64,000 nucleotides of DNA from an uncultured Maritimibacter sp. (GCA_913063035.1 CAJXYS010000003.1:1-64000); one strand, 5' to 3'. Numbered from the stretch's first letter, positions 45,533 through 55,595 are shown. Numbers and translations are program-made. The notes: a model not told the origin generated them from the letters alone.

Positions 45533-46114
45533 TCAGTAGAAGCGGCAGCGCCGCAGTTGCGCGCGGTACATCGCCGCGCGGTCGGTCACGCGGTCGGCAA
45601 CCCGCAGAAGCCAGGCCTTGTTACGGTAACTCCCACGCGCGAAGCCCGTGTGCCCCTGGTGATAGGCCAGGTACTGGTTGCGAACGTCGTAAAGCGGGAC
45701 GCCGTTGCGCTCGCGCGTTTCGTTCATGTACCAGCCCATGAAATCCACGGCATCGTCGAAGCGGTCCCGCCGCGCGAACCGTTTCCCGGTCTCGTCGCGA
45801 TACCAGTCCCATGTTCCGTCGATTGCCTGGCTGTAGCCGTAGGCCGAGCTCTGCCGGCCCATGGGGATGACGCCCAGCGAGTAGCGCAGCGGTGTGCGCG
45901 CATTCCCGATGAAACTGCTCTCCTGGTGGATGATCGCCATCTGGACATGCACCGGCACGCCCCAGCGGCGTTCGGTGCGTTCCATGTCGCGCATCCAGCT
46001 GGGGCGTTCCCGCGCGATGGCGCAGGCATCGTCGAGGTTGCGCGGCGGGTCGTAGCGTCCGCCCCCGCAGGCCGCGACCAGCAGGAGCGTCCCGATAATG
46101 ATAAGCCTGTTCAT
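45533..46114 (-). CDS. lytic-transglycosylase-like lipoprotein
   Basis: A 193-residue lipoprotein: L-L-V-A-A-C with C16 as the lipobox cysteine, then a soluble domain containing A-I-I-H-Q-E-S-S-F (E65 in the position of the catalytic glutamate of SLT-type lytic transglycosylases) and Y-G-Y-S-Q-A-I-D-G-T-W. Murein cleavage is the likely activity. It is convergent with lolA, leaving only one base between the stop codons. Confidence 0.85.
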   Translation of the reverse strand: MNRLIIIGTLLLVAACGGGRYDPPRNLDDACAIARERPSWMRDMERTERRWGVPVHVQMAIIHQESSFIGNARTPLRYSLGVIPMGRQSSAYGYSQAIDGTWDWYRDETGKRFARRDRFDDAVDFMGWYMNETRERNGVPLYDVRNQYLAYHQGHTGFARGSYRNKAWLLRVADRVTDRAAMYRAQLRRCRFY

Positions 46115-46191
46115 GACTGCCCGATGCTCGGCTTGTTTTGCGGTCAGAATACGGGAAATCGGCCCGAAACGAAACGGTCATTCGGACGCGG

Positions 46192-47073
46192 TCAGATCAA
46201 AACCGCGAGGGTGAGCGGAATCGTGACGACGGAAAGCAGCGTCGAGACCACCACGAGGCCCGCGACGTGGTCGGCCTCGGCGCCGTATTTCTCCGCGATC
46301 AGGTAGGACGTGACCGCCACCGGCGTCGAAAGCTGCAGCACCAGGACGGCGAAGGGCACCGGGCCAAGCGCGAACCAGCGCCCGGCCGCCCAGGCGATGG
46401 CGATGCAGAGCGCGATCTTCAGCACGGACAGAACGACGGCGCGGCCCAGCCCGCGCGGATGCAGCCGCGCAACCGCCACGCCCAGCGTGATCAGCATGAG
46501 CGGAATCGCGATCTGGCCCAGGAGTTTCAGGGTATTGGTCATCCAGACCGGGGTCTGCCAGCCCTGCGACATGAACAGCAGCCCGAGGATCGTGGCCCCG
46601 ACCATCGGCTCGCGCAGCACCTTGAGCGGCGATCCCCCGCCGGCCACCACCCAGACCCCGAAGGTAAAGGAGTAGACCGCCATGATAGCGAAGATCACCA
46701 CGGCAAAGCCGAGCCCCTCGTCGCCGAAGGCAAAAAGGGCCAGGGGCAGGCCCAGGTTTCCAGTGTTGCCGAAGATGAGCGGCGCCAGCCAGGTCCGGAC
46801 CTCGAGCCCGGCGATCCGCACCATGCCCCATGTCAGGGTGGTCACCGCCCCGTAGGCCAGGACCGCCGCGAAGGAAACCGCCGTCAGCGCCTGCGGGTCG
46901 ATCTCGGTTTCCATCAGCGCGGTGAAGATCAGGCAGGGAACCGACAGGGTCATCGCCAGCTCGGTGACGAACTTGACCCTGTATTCACCGCCAAGCCGCA
47001 CCCAGGTGAACCCGATCGCCGCCAGTATGAAAACCGGCGCGACGATTTCGAGAACTGTCAGGACGAGGGTCAC
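46192..47073 (-). CDS. AEC-family (auxin-efflux-carrier-like) transporter
   Basis: A 293-residue membrane protein with about ten hydrophobic segments in two halves, an N-terminal E-I-V-A-P-V-F-I-L-A-A-I-G and the central F-G-N-T-G-N-L-G-L-P motif typical of the AEC family. It probably exports or exchanges organic anions such as malate; the substrate is not defined. I chose the GTG at 47073, which gives the family's N-terminus directly before the first membrane helix; longer starts add a non-conserved tail. Divergent from hspQ. Confidence 0.85.
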   Translation of the reverse strand: MTLVLTVLEIVAPVFILAAIGFTWVRLGGEYRVKFVTELAMTLSVPCLIFTALMETEIDPQALTAVSFAAVLAYGAVTTLTWGMVRIAGLEVRTWLAPLIFGNTGNLGLPLALFAFGDEGLGFAVVIFAIMAVYSFTFGVWVVAGGGSPLKVLREPMVGATILGLLFMSQGWQTPVWMTNTLKLLGQIAIPLMLITLGVAVARLHPRGLGRAVVLSVLKIALCIAIAWAAGRWFALGPVPFAVLVLQLSTPVAVTSYLIAEKYGAEADHVAGLVVVSTLLSVVTIPLTLAVLI

Positions 47074-47168
47074 AGATTGTTTCCGCGTTTTGACTCTGAA
47101 ACCCGGCCCCGCTGGTGGACTCCGGCTGCCGGCGTAGTTACATGGGGGCGAAAGGGGTGACAACACGC

Positions 47169-47495
47169 ATGCTGACGTCGCACGCGAAATACATGCTGGG
47201 CCAGATCGTCCGCCACCGGAAGCATCCGTTCCGGGGGGTGGTCTTCGATATCGATCCCGAGTTCGCCAACACCGAGGAATGGTACGAGTCGATCCCGGAA
47301 GAGAGCCGCCCGCGCAAGGATCAGCCGTTTTACCACCTGCTCGCGGAAAACGAGCAGAGCTATTACATCGCCTACGTGTCCGAGCAGAACCTCGTGCCCG
47401 ATGAAACCGGCGAGCCCGTCGATCACCCTGACGTGCCCGCCATCTTCGGCGATCTCGAGAACGGCCGCTACGACCTGGACGTGCAGCTCAACTAG
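47169..47495 (+). CDS. hspQ: heat-shock protein HspQ
   Basis: A 108-residue HspQ: A-K-Y-M-L-G-Q-I-V-R-H-R-K-H-P-F-R-G-V-V-F, then N-T-E-E-W-Y, K-D-Q-P-F-Y-H-L-L-A-E-N and Y-V-S-E-Q-N-L. In Escherichia coli HspQ modulates Lon proteolysis. The ATG at 47169 is chosen on family length, with AAAGGGG upstream at a slightly long distance. It is convergent with the rhodanese gene, overlapping by four bases. Confidence 0.93.
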   Translation: MLTSHAKYMLGQIVRHRKHPFRGVVFDIDPEFANTEEWYESIPEESRPRKDQPFYHLLAENEQSYYIAYVSEQNLVPDETGEPVDHPDVPAIFGDLENGRYDLDVQLN

Positions 47496-47884
47496 CCGTC
47501 GCGCTTTTCCACCGCGCCGCCGGCCGCGACCCATCCCTTGAAGCCGTCCGCCATCTCGGCGACGTTCTCCAGCCCCATCTCGCGCAGGGTCCGCGTCGCC
47601 AGCGCCGACCGCCAGGCCGATGCGCAGAACAGCACGAGCTTCCTGTCGGTGTCGAAGGCGGGCTTGTGATAGGGGCTCTCGGGATCCACCCAGAATTCGA
47701 GCATTCCGCGCGGGGCGTGCAGCGCCCCCGGGATGCGCCCGTCGCGGTCCAGCTCGCGCACGTCGCGGATATCGACAAGCTGGATCTCGCCCGCGGCGGC
47801 GGCGCGCATCGCCTCTGCGACGGGCATGGTCTCGATCCCGGCCTTCGCTTCGGCGACCATGTCTTTCACCGGACGTATTGCCAT
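47492..47884 (-). CDS. rhodanese-like domain protein
   Basis: A 130-residue single-domain rhodanese. The active-site loop is L-F-C-A-S-A-W-R-S-A with C87, and the first half contains V-D-I-R-D-V-R-E-L-D. It lacks a signal peptide, so it is cytoplasmic and probably involved in sulfur transfer. It lies 23 bases downstream of the gamma-glutamyltransferase gene on the same strand, a plausible link through glutathione sulfur metabolism. Confidence 0.9.
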   Translation of the reverse strand: MAIRPVKDMVAEAKAGIETMPVAEAMRAAAAGEIQLVDIRDVRELDRDGRIPGALHAPRGMLEFWVDPESPYHKPAFDTDRKLVLFCASAWRSALATRTLREMGLENVAEMADGFKGWVAAGGAVEKRDG

Positions 47885-47907
47885 GGCTGTCTGTCCTCCC
47901 TGTGTTC

Positions 47908-49488
<1,581 letters not shown>

Positions 49489-49591
49489 CGTTTCCCTGTC
49501 CTCCCCAACTCAGCGATACCGGCCGGAGCCTAGGGGCGCGCCGCGGGCTTTCCAACCCGGAAATGCCAGAGGACCCGAAAGAGCGGGGAGA

Positions 49592-49665
49592 AGCTGCCAG
49601 AGACCCCGACGCCGCGCACTGGGTGGGGGCTTCGTAACGCGACGCCGGGGGAAGCTCTGGCAGCT
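49592..49665. repeat. long imperfect inverted repeat
   Basis: AGCTGCCAGAG at 49592-49602 is the exact complement of CTCTGGCAGCT at 49655-49665. The inner parts (CCCCGACGCCGCG at 49604-49616 and CGCGACGCCGGGG at 49638-49650) also pair, with two mismatches, giving an arm of about 24 pairs. Suggests a structured RNA or a palindromic repeat. Confidence 0.6.
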
Positions 49666-49807
49666 ACGAGACAAGAGGTAGCCCGGCTTTCCGGCGCCGG
49701 TTTGCTTGGAAAAGGGCAGGATTGAGGACTCTCGGTCCCATCGGAAAACAATGCGTTTCCAATGCGGTGACAGCTGGAAGCCCGTTGCGCGCCCTGCGGG
49801 CGCACGA

Positions 49808-49852
49808 CCCGGTGCCGTGGGCTGGGTGGGGGATGATATCCACGGCACCGGG
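49808..49852. repeat. perfect 13-base inverted repeat
   Basis: CCCGGTGCCGTGG (49808-49820) and CCACGGCACCGGG (49840-49852) are perfect complements around a 19-base loop. With no T tract it is not a simple terminator. Confidence 0.6.
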
Positions 49853-49994
49853 CTGAAGCGTTACTCGCTACATGGATCCTTATCGTCCCGAAACCGGGCT
49901 GAAGATTGGACCGGCGGCGGAAATACCGCGAAGATTTCGCGTCCATTCCAAGGCACCGCTTGATTTCACGGGCCCGCCGCGCAACTCTTGGGAC

Positions 49995-50348
49995 ATGAAC
50001 GTGCAGGATCCCGCGCAGCCCGGACAGGGCAGGCAATCCGTCCCGCAACAGGTCAGCTTCGACCGCGGCGAGCTCGGCTGCATCCTTTCCCTTTACGGCC
50101 GCATGGTGGCCGCGGGCGAATGGCGCGACTACGGGCTGTCCTGCCTGCGGGACGTCGCCGTCTTCTCGGTCTTCCGCCGCACCGCCGAGCATCCGCTCTA
50201 CCGTATCGAGAAACGCCCGAAGCTGCGCGACCGGCAGGGCCAGTACGCGGTGATCGGCATGGACGGCCGGATCCTGAAGCGCGGCCACGACCTGAAAACC
50301 GTGCTCCGCGTCCTCGAACGCAAGCTGATCCGCGCGGTGGACGACTAG
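49995..50348 (+). CDS. DUF2794 protein
   Basis: A 117-residue cytoplasmic protein matching DUF2794, a family found in alphaproteobacteria: V-S-F-D-R-G-E-L-G-C-I-L-S-L-Y-G-R-M-V-A-A-G-E-W-R-D-Y and V-F-R-R-T-A-E-H-P-L-Y-R-I-E-K, ending L-K-R-G-H-D-L-K-T-V-L-R-V-L-E-R-K-L-I. Function unknown. The ATG has only a weak ribosome-binding site, so upstream starts cannot be excluded, but the family begins near here. Confidence 0.85.
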   Translation: MNVQDPAQPGQGRQSVPQQVSFDRGELGCILSLYGRMVAAGEWRDYGLSCLRDVAVFSVFRRTAEHPLYRIEKRPKLRDRQGQYAVIGMDGRILKRGHDLKTVLRVLERKLIRAVDD

Positions 50349-50349
50349 C

Positions 50350-51186
50350 TCAAAGCCGCCGGCGGCTGGTCACCGGGCCGGTGTCGGTCTCTGCGATCCG
50401 GCGCGTCGCCTCCAGCAGCGGCTCCTGGGCCACGGCCATGTGATGCATGTTGGCGTGCAGCAGCATGCCCGGCGCCGTCAGGATGCCGACATGTCCCTTC
50501 CAGAACACGATGTCACCACGGCGCAGCGGCTCGCCCTTCGCGAGCGGCCGGCCGAGCGCCGCTTCCTGCATGTCGCTGTCGCGCGGACAGTCGATGCCGC
50601 AGGCCTCCAGCGCCAGCTGGATCAGCCCCGAACAATCGACGCCCCAGCGGCTCCGTCCCCCCCAGAGATACGGCGTGCCCAGGAACAGCTCCGCCACGCC
50701 GGCCGGATCGGCATACCGGGTGGCAAAGGGCTTCAGATGCGCCATCGGCACGAAATGCCCGGTCTGGATCTTGCCGAAGCCGTTCTTCTGGGCCAGCACG
50801 CGCAGCGCCGTCCCCATGAAGAGCGCGGTCTCGGCCCGCGACTTGGCTTCGGGGTCGGGATAGAGCTGCGTGGCCGGGGCCGCGACCCAGTGCGTCGGCG
50901 TATCCAGCCGGCCGAGCGCCGCGGTCTCGACGAAGCCGACATAGCCGTCCCGCGCGCACTGGCCGAAGGCATAGCCATCGCGCTCCTCGATCACCGCGAA
51001 CGGGTCACCGAAGAGCAGCTGGCTGTCACGCGCCCCCTCGGGACCGGGCCGGTCGAGGATGTCGGCGACAGGTTGGCGGCACTGCCGGGGCGCCGGCGTG
51101 ACGTAGCGCGGCGCCTCGACCGTGCCCTGCAGCGCCACGTCGGCCACGCGCGCATTGGCCAGCGTCAGGCGACGATCCCCGATCAT
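50350..51186 (-). CDS. NlpC/P60-family cell-wall hydrolase
   Basis: A 278-residue protein whose C-terminal domain (about 155-278) is an NlpC/P60 cysteine peptidase: C185 in G-V-D-C-S-G-L, H232 in K-G-H-V-G-I-L-T and H244 in the following L-L-H-A-N. Two SH3b-like segments occupy the N-terminal half (about 40-150). These enzymes cut D-Glu-meso-DAP bonds in muropeptides. No signal peptide is visible, so it may act on recycled muropeptides in the cytoplasm, like the YkfC group. Its ATG overlaps the leucyl aminopeptidase stop (ATGA), consistent with a shared peptide-degradation role. Confidence 0.9.
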   Translation of the reverse strand: MIGDRRLTLANARVADVALQGTVEAPRYVTPAPRQCRQPVADILDRPGPEGARDSQLLFGDPFAVIEERDGYAFGQCARDGYVGFVETAALGRLDTPTHWVAAPATQLYPDPEAKSRAETALFMGTALRVLAQKNGFGKIQTGHFVPMAHLKPFATRYADPAGVAELFLGTPYLWGGRSRWGVDCSGLIQLALEACGIDCPRDSDMQEAALGRPLAKGEPLRRGDIVFWKGHVGILTAPGMLLHANMHHMAVAQEPLLEATRRIAETDTGPVTSRRRL

Positions 51187-52571
51187 TGCGCCAGCACCCT
51201 GGGCAGCGCGTCCAGCAGGGCCCGCGTGCCCTGCCCCGCACCGCCCTTGGGCCGGGCCGCGTCGCCCTCGGGCGCCCAGCCATAGATGTCGAAATGGACG
51301 AAGCGCCGCGCGTTCTCGACGAAGCGGCGCAGGAACAGCGCGGCGGTGATCGCCCCGGCAAAGCCGTTGCGGGGCGCGTTGTCGAGATCGGCGATGCCCG
51401 GTTCGATCATTGCCTCGTAAGGCGCGTGGAATGGAAGCCGCCAGACCGGGTCGGCCACCGCGTCGCCCGCGCTTTGCAACGCCGCGGCCAGCGTGCCGTC
51501 GTCGGTGAAGAACGGGGCGATATCCGGGCCCAGCGCCACCCGCGCCGCGCCGGTCAGCGTCGCCATGCAGACCAGCGCGTCGGGCGCCTCCTCGTCGGCC
51601 AGCGCAAGTGCGTCGGCCAGCACGAGCCGTCCCTCGGCATCCGTGTTGTTGACCTCGACGGTCAGCCCCTTGCGCGATGCGAGAATATCCTGCGGGCGGA
51701 AAGAGTCGGACGAGATCGCGTTTTCGACCGCCGGCACCAGCACCCGGAGCTGCACCGGCAATTCCAGCGCCATGATCATGCGCGCGAGGCCCATGACGGC
51801 GGCGGCGCCGCCCATGTCCTTCTTCATCAGCGCCATGGACTGCGCCGGCTTGATGTCGAGCCCCCCGGTATCGAAGCAGACCCCCTTGCCGACAAGCGTC
51901 AGGCGCGGCGCGTCGTCGGCCCCCCAGCGCATGTCCAGCAGCCGGGGCGCCTCGGCGGCGGCGCGGCCGACGGCGTGGATCAGCGGGAAATTCCCGTCGA
52001 GCAGCGCCGATCCCCGGATCACCTCGACCCGGGCGCCGAAGTCCTGGCCGAGCGCGCGGAACGCCGCCTCGAGCGCCTCGGGGCCCATATCGGCCGCCGG
52101 CGTGTTGATCAGGTCGCGCGTCAGGAACTCGCCCGCGGCAATCGCCTCGATCCGGGCGGCATCGACCCCGTCGGGCGCGACGAGCATCGCCTCGGCCGGT
52201 GGCTGTGCCTTGTAGCGGTCGAAGCGGTAGCCCGCCAGCAACCAGGCAAGCGCCGCCTCCTCCAGCGCCGCCGGTGCCAGATCGCCATCGAGACGATAGG
52301 TCCCCGCGGGCAGCGCGGCGGCGGCGCGCCCGGCCAGGAACCGTCTGCGCCCGGCCTGCGCCGGATCGCCCAGCCCGAACAGCGCCCCGGCCAGCGCGCC
52401 GTCCTCGCCCGGCAGCCGGCACAGCTCGCCCGCGGCGGCCTTGAACCCGGCCTCGTCCACCCAGCGCCGCAGCCGCGCCGGCTGGTTTTCGCGCCAGCCC
52501 GGCAGGCGGTCCGGGTCGATCAGTGTCACCGGGCGCGACTCGGCGCCGGCGGGGGCGAAACGGGGTGTCAT
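51183..52571 (-). CDS. leucyl-aminopeptidase-family protein (M17)
   Basis: A 462-residue M17 dizinc aminopeptidase. The catalytic core has G-K-G-V-C-F-D-T-G-G-L-D-I-K-P and N-T-D-A-E-G-R-L (about 308-315), which supply the metal ligands and the catalytic Arg. K at about 245-250 (M-A-L-M-K-K-D-M-G-G-A) is also typical. It releases N-terminal residues from peptides in the cytoplasm. The NlpC/P60 gene follows with a four-base overlap, suggesting joint breakdown of muropeptides. Confidence 0.93.
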   Translation of the reverse strand: MTPRFAPAGAESRPVTLIDPDRLPGWRENQPARLRRWVDEAGFKAAAGELCRLPGEDGALAGALFGLGDPAQAGRRRFLAGRAAAALPAGTYRLDGDLAPAALEEAALAWLLAGYRFDRYKAQPPAEAMLVAPDGVDAARIEAIAAGEFLTRDLINTPAADMGPEALEAAFRALGQDFGARVEVIRGSALLDGNFPLIHAVGRAAAEAPRLLDMRWGADDAPRLTLVGKGVCFDTGGLDIKPAQSMALMKKDMGGAAAVMGLARMIMALELPVQLRVLVPAVENAISSDSFRPQDILASRKGLTVEVNNTDAEGRLVLADALALADEEAPDALVCMATLTGAARVALGPDIAPFFTDDGTLAAALQSAGDAVADPVWRLPFHAPYEAMIEPGIADLDNAPRNGFAGAITAALFLRRFVENARRFVHFDIYGWAPEGDAARPKGGAGQGTRALLDALPRVLAQ

Positions 52572-52720
52572 TCAAGGAATCTCCGCTGCGGACTGGCGCA
52601 CAGCCTAGCGCCTGCCCCAGCCGCCGCAAGGGTCACCGCGCGGCCCCACGCGAGACAAAACGCTCGAATTCCGGCGCGTTGAGGATTAGAGACGGCAGAA
52701 CAAGAACCGAGGGACACCCG

Positions 52721-53371
52721 ATGGATCACGCAAAACCGCTGCCATCCTATCTCGTTCAGCGCTACCAGGGCTGGAAAGCGACGACGTATGCCGAGAACCG
52801 CGGCTGGTACATGCAACTGGCCGAACAGGGGCAGCACCCGCGGGCGATGGTCATCTCGTGCTGCGACTCGCGCGTGCACGTCACCTCGATCTTCGGCGCC
52901 GACACGGGCGAGTTCTTCATCCATCGCAACATTGCAAACCTGATCCCGCCCTACGAGCCAGACGGCGACCACCACGGCACCTCGGCAGCGGTCGAATACG
53001 CGGTAAAGGCGCTCAAGGTGGCGCATCTGGTCGTGATGGGGCATTCCAACTGCGGCGGCGTGCATGGCTGTCTCGAGATGTGCGAGGGCAAGGCGCCGGA
53101 ACTGGAAGAGAAATCCAGTTTCATCGGCCGCTGGATGGACATTCTCCGTCCCGGCTACGAACGGGTGTCCGGGATAGCCGACGACACCGCGAAGCACCGG
53201 GCGCTGGAACGCGAGGCGGTGCTGGTCTCGCTCGAGAACGTGATGACCTTCCCCTTCGTGCGCGAGGCGGTCGAGGCCGGGCGGCTGACGCTGCACGGGC
53301 TCTGGAACGACATCGCCGAAGGCCAACTCTTCCAGTACGTCCCGGCGCGCCAGGATTTCCAATTGATCTGA
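52721..53371 (+). CDS. beta-class carbonic anhydrase
   Basis: A 216-residue beta carbonic anhydrase. The zinc ligands are C48 (C-C-D-S-R-V, with D49 and R51 as the dyad), H108 and C111 (G-H-S-N-C-G-G). The H-R-N-I-A-N-L motif at about 68-74 and V-V-M-G-H-S are canonical. It interconverts CO2 and bicarbonate in the cytoplasm for anaplerotic carboxylation. GAGGGA precedes the ATG. Confidence 0.95.
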   Translation: MDHAKPLPSYLVQRYQGWKATTYAENRGWYMQLAEQGQHPRAMVISCCDSRVHVTSIFGADTGEFFIHRNIANLIPPYEPDGDHHGTSAAVEYAVKALKVAHLVVMGHSNCGGVHGCLEMCEGKAPELEEKSSFIGRWMDILRPGYERVSGIADDTAKHRALEREAVLVSLENVMTFPFVREAVEAGRLTLHGLWNDIAEGQLFQYVPARQDFQLI

Positions 53372-53375
53372 TCCG

Positions 53376-53394
53376 GCGCCCCGCACGGGGGCGC
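53376..53394 (+). terminator. GC-rich hairpin after the carbonic anhydrase gene
   Basis: GCGCCCC / GGGGCGC with a five-base loop begins four bases after the stop codon, between convergent genes. It has no T tract, so a terminator role is only possible. Confidence 0.4.
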
Positions 53395-53420
53395 GGCCAT
53401 GACGCGGGACCGGGCGCGGC

Positions 53421-53774
53421 CTAGTGCAGGAACTCGCCCGCGGCCGGTGCGTCGCGGCGGGCCAGCACGCAGGGCCGGCCAAGGCGCGCCGCCAGGTCCG
53501 CCAGCGGATGGCCGAGAAGCCGCGCGGTGCAGATGCGCCGCCCGGTTTCACCATCCGTCAGCACCAAACGCCCCTCGCGTATGGCCAGCCGCACGCCGCG
53601 CCGTCCCAGCGCCGCGATAAGGCCCGCCCAGTCGCTCGCCCCGTCGAAAACGGGCCGGAGCGCCGCGCGCAAGAGCGCCGCGGTCTCGCTGTCGGGATCG
53701 TGGAAATCGGGATCTGCCTGCCAGGGGAACGCCACGGGGGCGGCACCGGCACCTGCCTCTTGGATCTTTTTCAT
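53421..53774 (-). CDS. small protein with a relaxase-tail-like segment, function unknown
   Basis: A 117-residue protein with a charged N-terminus, no signal peptide and no membrane segment. The middle (A-L-G-R-R-G-V-R-L-A-I-R-E-G-R-L-V-L-T-D...I-C-T-A-R-L-L-G-H-P-L-A-D-L-A-A-R-L-G) resembles the short domain found near the C-terminus of some plasmid relaxases. No relaxase catalytic motif is present. The gene is convergent with the carbonic anhydrase gene. Family assignment is tentative. Confidence 0.55.
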   Translation of the reverse strand: MKKIQEAGAGAAPVAFPWQADPDFHDPDSETAALLRAALRPVFDGASDWAGLIAALGRRGVRLAIREGRLVLTDGETGRRICTARLLGHPLADLAARLGRPCVLARRDAPAAGEFLH

Positions 53775-53907
53775 GGTCGACTGCTCGTTATCATTCTCGC
53801 CGATCCGGCCAGCCTACCCCAAAATCGCATCAAAATCCGGGGGATAGGTTCCATACCGCCGCCGGGCGCGGCTTCGCTGCAACAGGTCCGGTCCGGCCGG
53901 TGGCCGC

Positions 53908-55548
53908 TCAACGCAGGATGTCACCCTCGGGCCAGCTGATCTCGTGCTCGAGCCGGATCGTGCGCGTGCCGCCCGGCGCGATCTCGAAGCGCCATTCGAG
54001 CACGCCGCGCAGACCGTCGGGATCGGCGGTGTCGGCCGGCGGTTCGGCGGTGTAGTCGATCCGCAGATCCTCCTGCTCGGAATAGGGGACGCGGTCGCGC
54101 AGCTGCACCGGCCAGGCCCGGTCGGTCAGGTTTTCGACGGCGATCTCGGCGCGCTCGAAGACACGGTTGGAGCGCGAGATCACGCCCCGGTCGCCCTCCA
54201 GCCGTTCGAGGATGCGGCGCGACAGGCGCAGGCCCTCGATCGGGCCGAAGGGAAAGCGGGCCGTCTCGCCCCCGGCCCAGAGCCCGATCCGGCCGGAGCC
54301 CACGAAAGCCCCGTCCATGTAAAACGAGACCGGCCCCGGAAGGATCAGCTCGCCGCTGGCGTTCTCGGCCTCGGCCACGAGATAGGCGGTGGCATCGAGA
54401 CGCGGCGCGGCGACGGCGGTGAGATCGGGGGCCAGCGCGATGCGGTCCAGCGCGAGCCGCGCGGCCTCGGCGCCGCTGGCGACGTCGACCGGGTCCGGAT
54501 AGCGGTAGACGACGGTAAGGCCCTGCATCTCGGTCCGGGCGCCGATGGCGTCGGCCGCGGGCGCGGACTGCGCCGGTTCCGCCGCGCCGGACAGCATCTC
54601 GGACTCGCCGCTGATCCGCTGGCGGTCGGCGGTGACGGGCGGGCCGATCCGCAGGCGGCGCGGCATGACCTCCGACGGGCCCGTCTGGCCGGACGGCCGC
54701 GCGGTGGACAGCGTCAGCGCCACGCCGGTCCAGTCGCCCCCGGTGGCCTGGCGCACCAGCGCGCCCCGCACAAGCTCCAGCGTCGCCGTCTCGCCGCGCG
54801 ACAGCCGCAGGTCGTAGACCGGCTGCCAAGCGGCAGCGGGGCTTTGGTATCGGATCTCGAGCCGGGCCGACGTCGCGGCCACGGCCCGAACCTCGACCCG
54901 CAGGGCCGCGCCCGGCGGCGCGGGGCGGGTCAGCGCCTCGAGCGCAGCGCGCGCCTCGGCCAGTTCCTCGTCCAGCTCGGCACGCGCGCGTTCGGCCGCG
55001 GCGATCTCCTGTTCGGCCGCGTGCGCCGCGGACCGGGCGGCAAGGGTTTCCTCGCCAAGCATCCGGGCGAGATCGCGGATCTCCGCCGGGCTGGTGCCGG
55101 CCAGGGGCTCCGCCGCCTTGGAGGCGCCGACGCTCGACAGGAAGTCGAGCCTGGCGCGGGCCGCATCTATCCGCAGCCGGATCGCGCCGATCTCTGCCGT
55201 CGCCTCGCGGATCGCGGCCTCGAGCCGGGCGATCTCGGCGCGGGCGGCCTCGATCGCGGCGCCGTCCTCCGGCGCGCGCGGCGGCAGGCGGCGGTCGCGG
55301 TAGCTGACCGCGCCGATCTGGAAATCCCCCGCGCCCGAGACACGCAGCGTGTCGGGGTTCAGACCGCGGGGCAACCCGGTCACGATCACCGCGCCTGACC
55401 CGGCAGGCAGCTCGGCCTCGGCCAGGCGGGTCAGCGCGGCGCCGTCGGGATAGAGGGTGGCGCGCGTGACGGCCGAGGGCACGACGATATCCTCGGCCGC
55501 GGCCATCGTGGGCAGGAAAAGGACCAGGGCTGCAAGGATCCGTCGCAT
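53908..55548 (-). CDS. DUF4139 / mucoidy-inhibitor-like exported protein
   Basis: A 546-residue exported protein. A signal peptide (L-A-A-L-V-L-F-L-P-T-M-A-A-A-E) is followed by a beta domain (V-T-R-A-T-L-Y-P-D-G-A-A-L), a long alpha-helical, Glu/Ala/Arg-rich region with coiled-coil character (about 90-215), and a large C-terminal beta domain with E-I-R-Y-Q-S-P-A-A-A-W-Q-P-V-Y-D-L-R-L. This is the DUF4140-DUF4139 arrangement of the mucoidy inhibitor A family, of unknown molecular function. GGAGG precedes the ATG. It stands between the hypothetical gene at 53421 and the asd terminator. Confidence 0.8.
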   Translation of the reverse strand: MRRILAALVLFLPTMAAAEDIVVPSAVTRATLYPDGAALTRLAEAELPAGSGAVIVTGLPRGLNPDTLRVSGAGDFQIGAVSYRDRRLPPRAPEDGAAIEAARAEIARLEAAIREATAEIGAIRLRIDAARARLDFLSSVGASKAAEPLAGTSPAEIRDLARMLGEETLAARSAAHAAEQEIAAAERARAELDEELAEARAALEALTRPAPPGAALRVEVRAVAATSARLEIRYQSPAAAWQPVYDLRLSRGETATLELVRGALVRQATGGDWTGVALTLSTARPSGQTGPSEVMPRRLRIGPPVTADRQRISGESEMLSGAAEPAQSAPAADAIGARTEMQGLTVVYRYPDPVDVASGAEAARLALDRIALAPDLTAVAAPRLDATAYLVAEAENASGELILPGPVSFYMDGAFVGSGRIGLWAGGETARFPFGPIEGLRLSRRILERLEGDRGVISRSNRVFERAEIAVENLTDRAWPVQLRDRVPYSEQEDLRIDYTAEPPADTADPDGLRGVLEWRFEIAPGGTRTIRLEHEISWPEGDILR

Positions 55549-55595
55549 GGGGGCCTCCGCGCGTTGTGGGGGGTCAGGGTCCGCCAGCACCGCCC

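Larger units (their letters stand above)
49489..49994. other. 506-base gene-free region between ggt-like and DUF2794 genes
   Basis: No convincing gene is seen on either strand; open frames here lack a ribosome-binding site or family resemblance. The region contains two strong inverted repeats, at 49592-49665 and 49808-49852, and a short GCGCCC/GGGCGC hairpin near 49788-49802. It is less uniformly GC-rich than its surroundings. Both flanking genes point away, so it should contain two promoters, but the hairpins suggest a structured leader or a small RNA as well. Confidence 0.7.

Noticed and set aside
47074-47168. Sigma-32-type heat-shock promoter for hspQ.
   Set aside because: CTGAAAC resembles part of the -35 element but no matching -10 is found at the right distance.
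49489-49994. RNase P RNA, tmRNA or 4.5S RNA in the long gap.
   Set aside because: The conserved cores (for example GAGGAAAGTCC of RNase P, GGAAGGAAGCAGCC-type SRP loop, tmRNA tag codons) are not present.
50350-52629. A 759-codon minus-strand frame joining the NlpC/P60 protein to an upstream stretch.
   Set aside because: Its first two thirds are a shadow of the M17 aminopeptidase gene in another frame; the real NlpC/P60 start overlaps the aminopeptidase stop at 51186.
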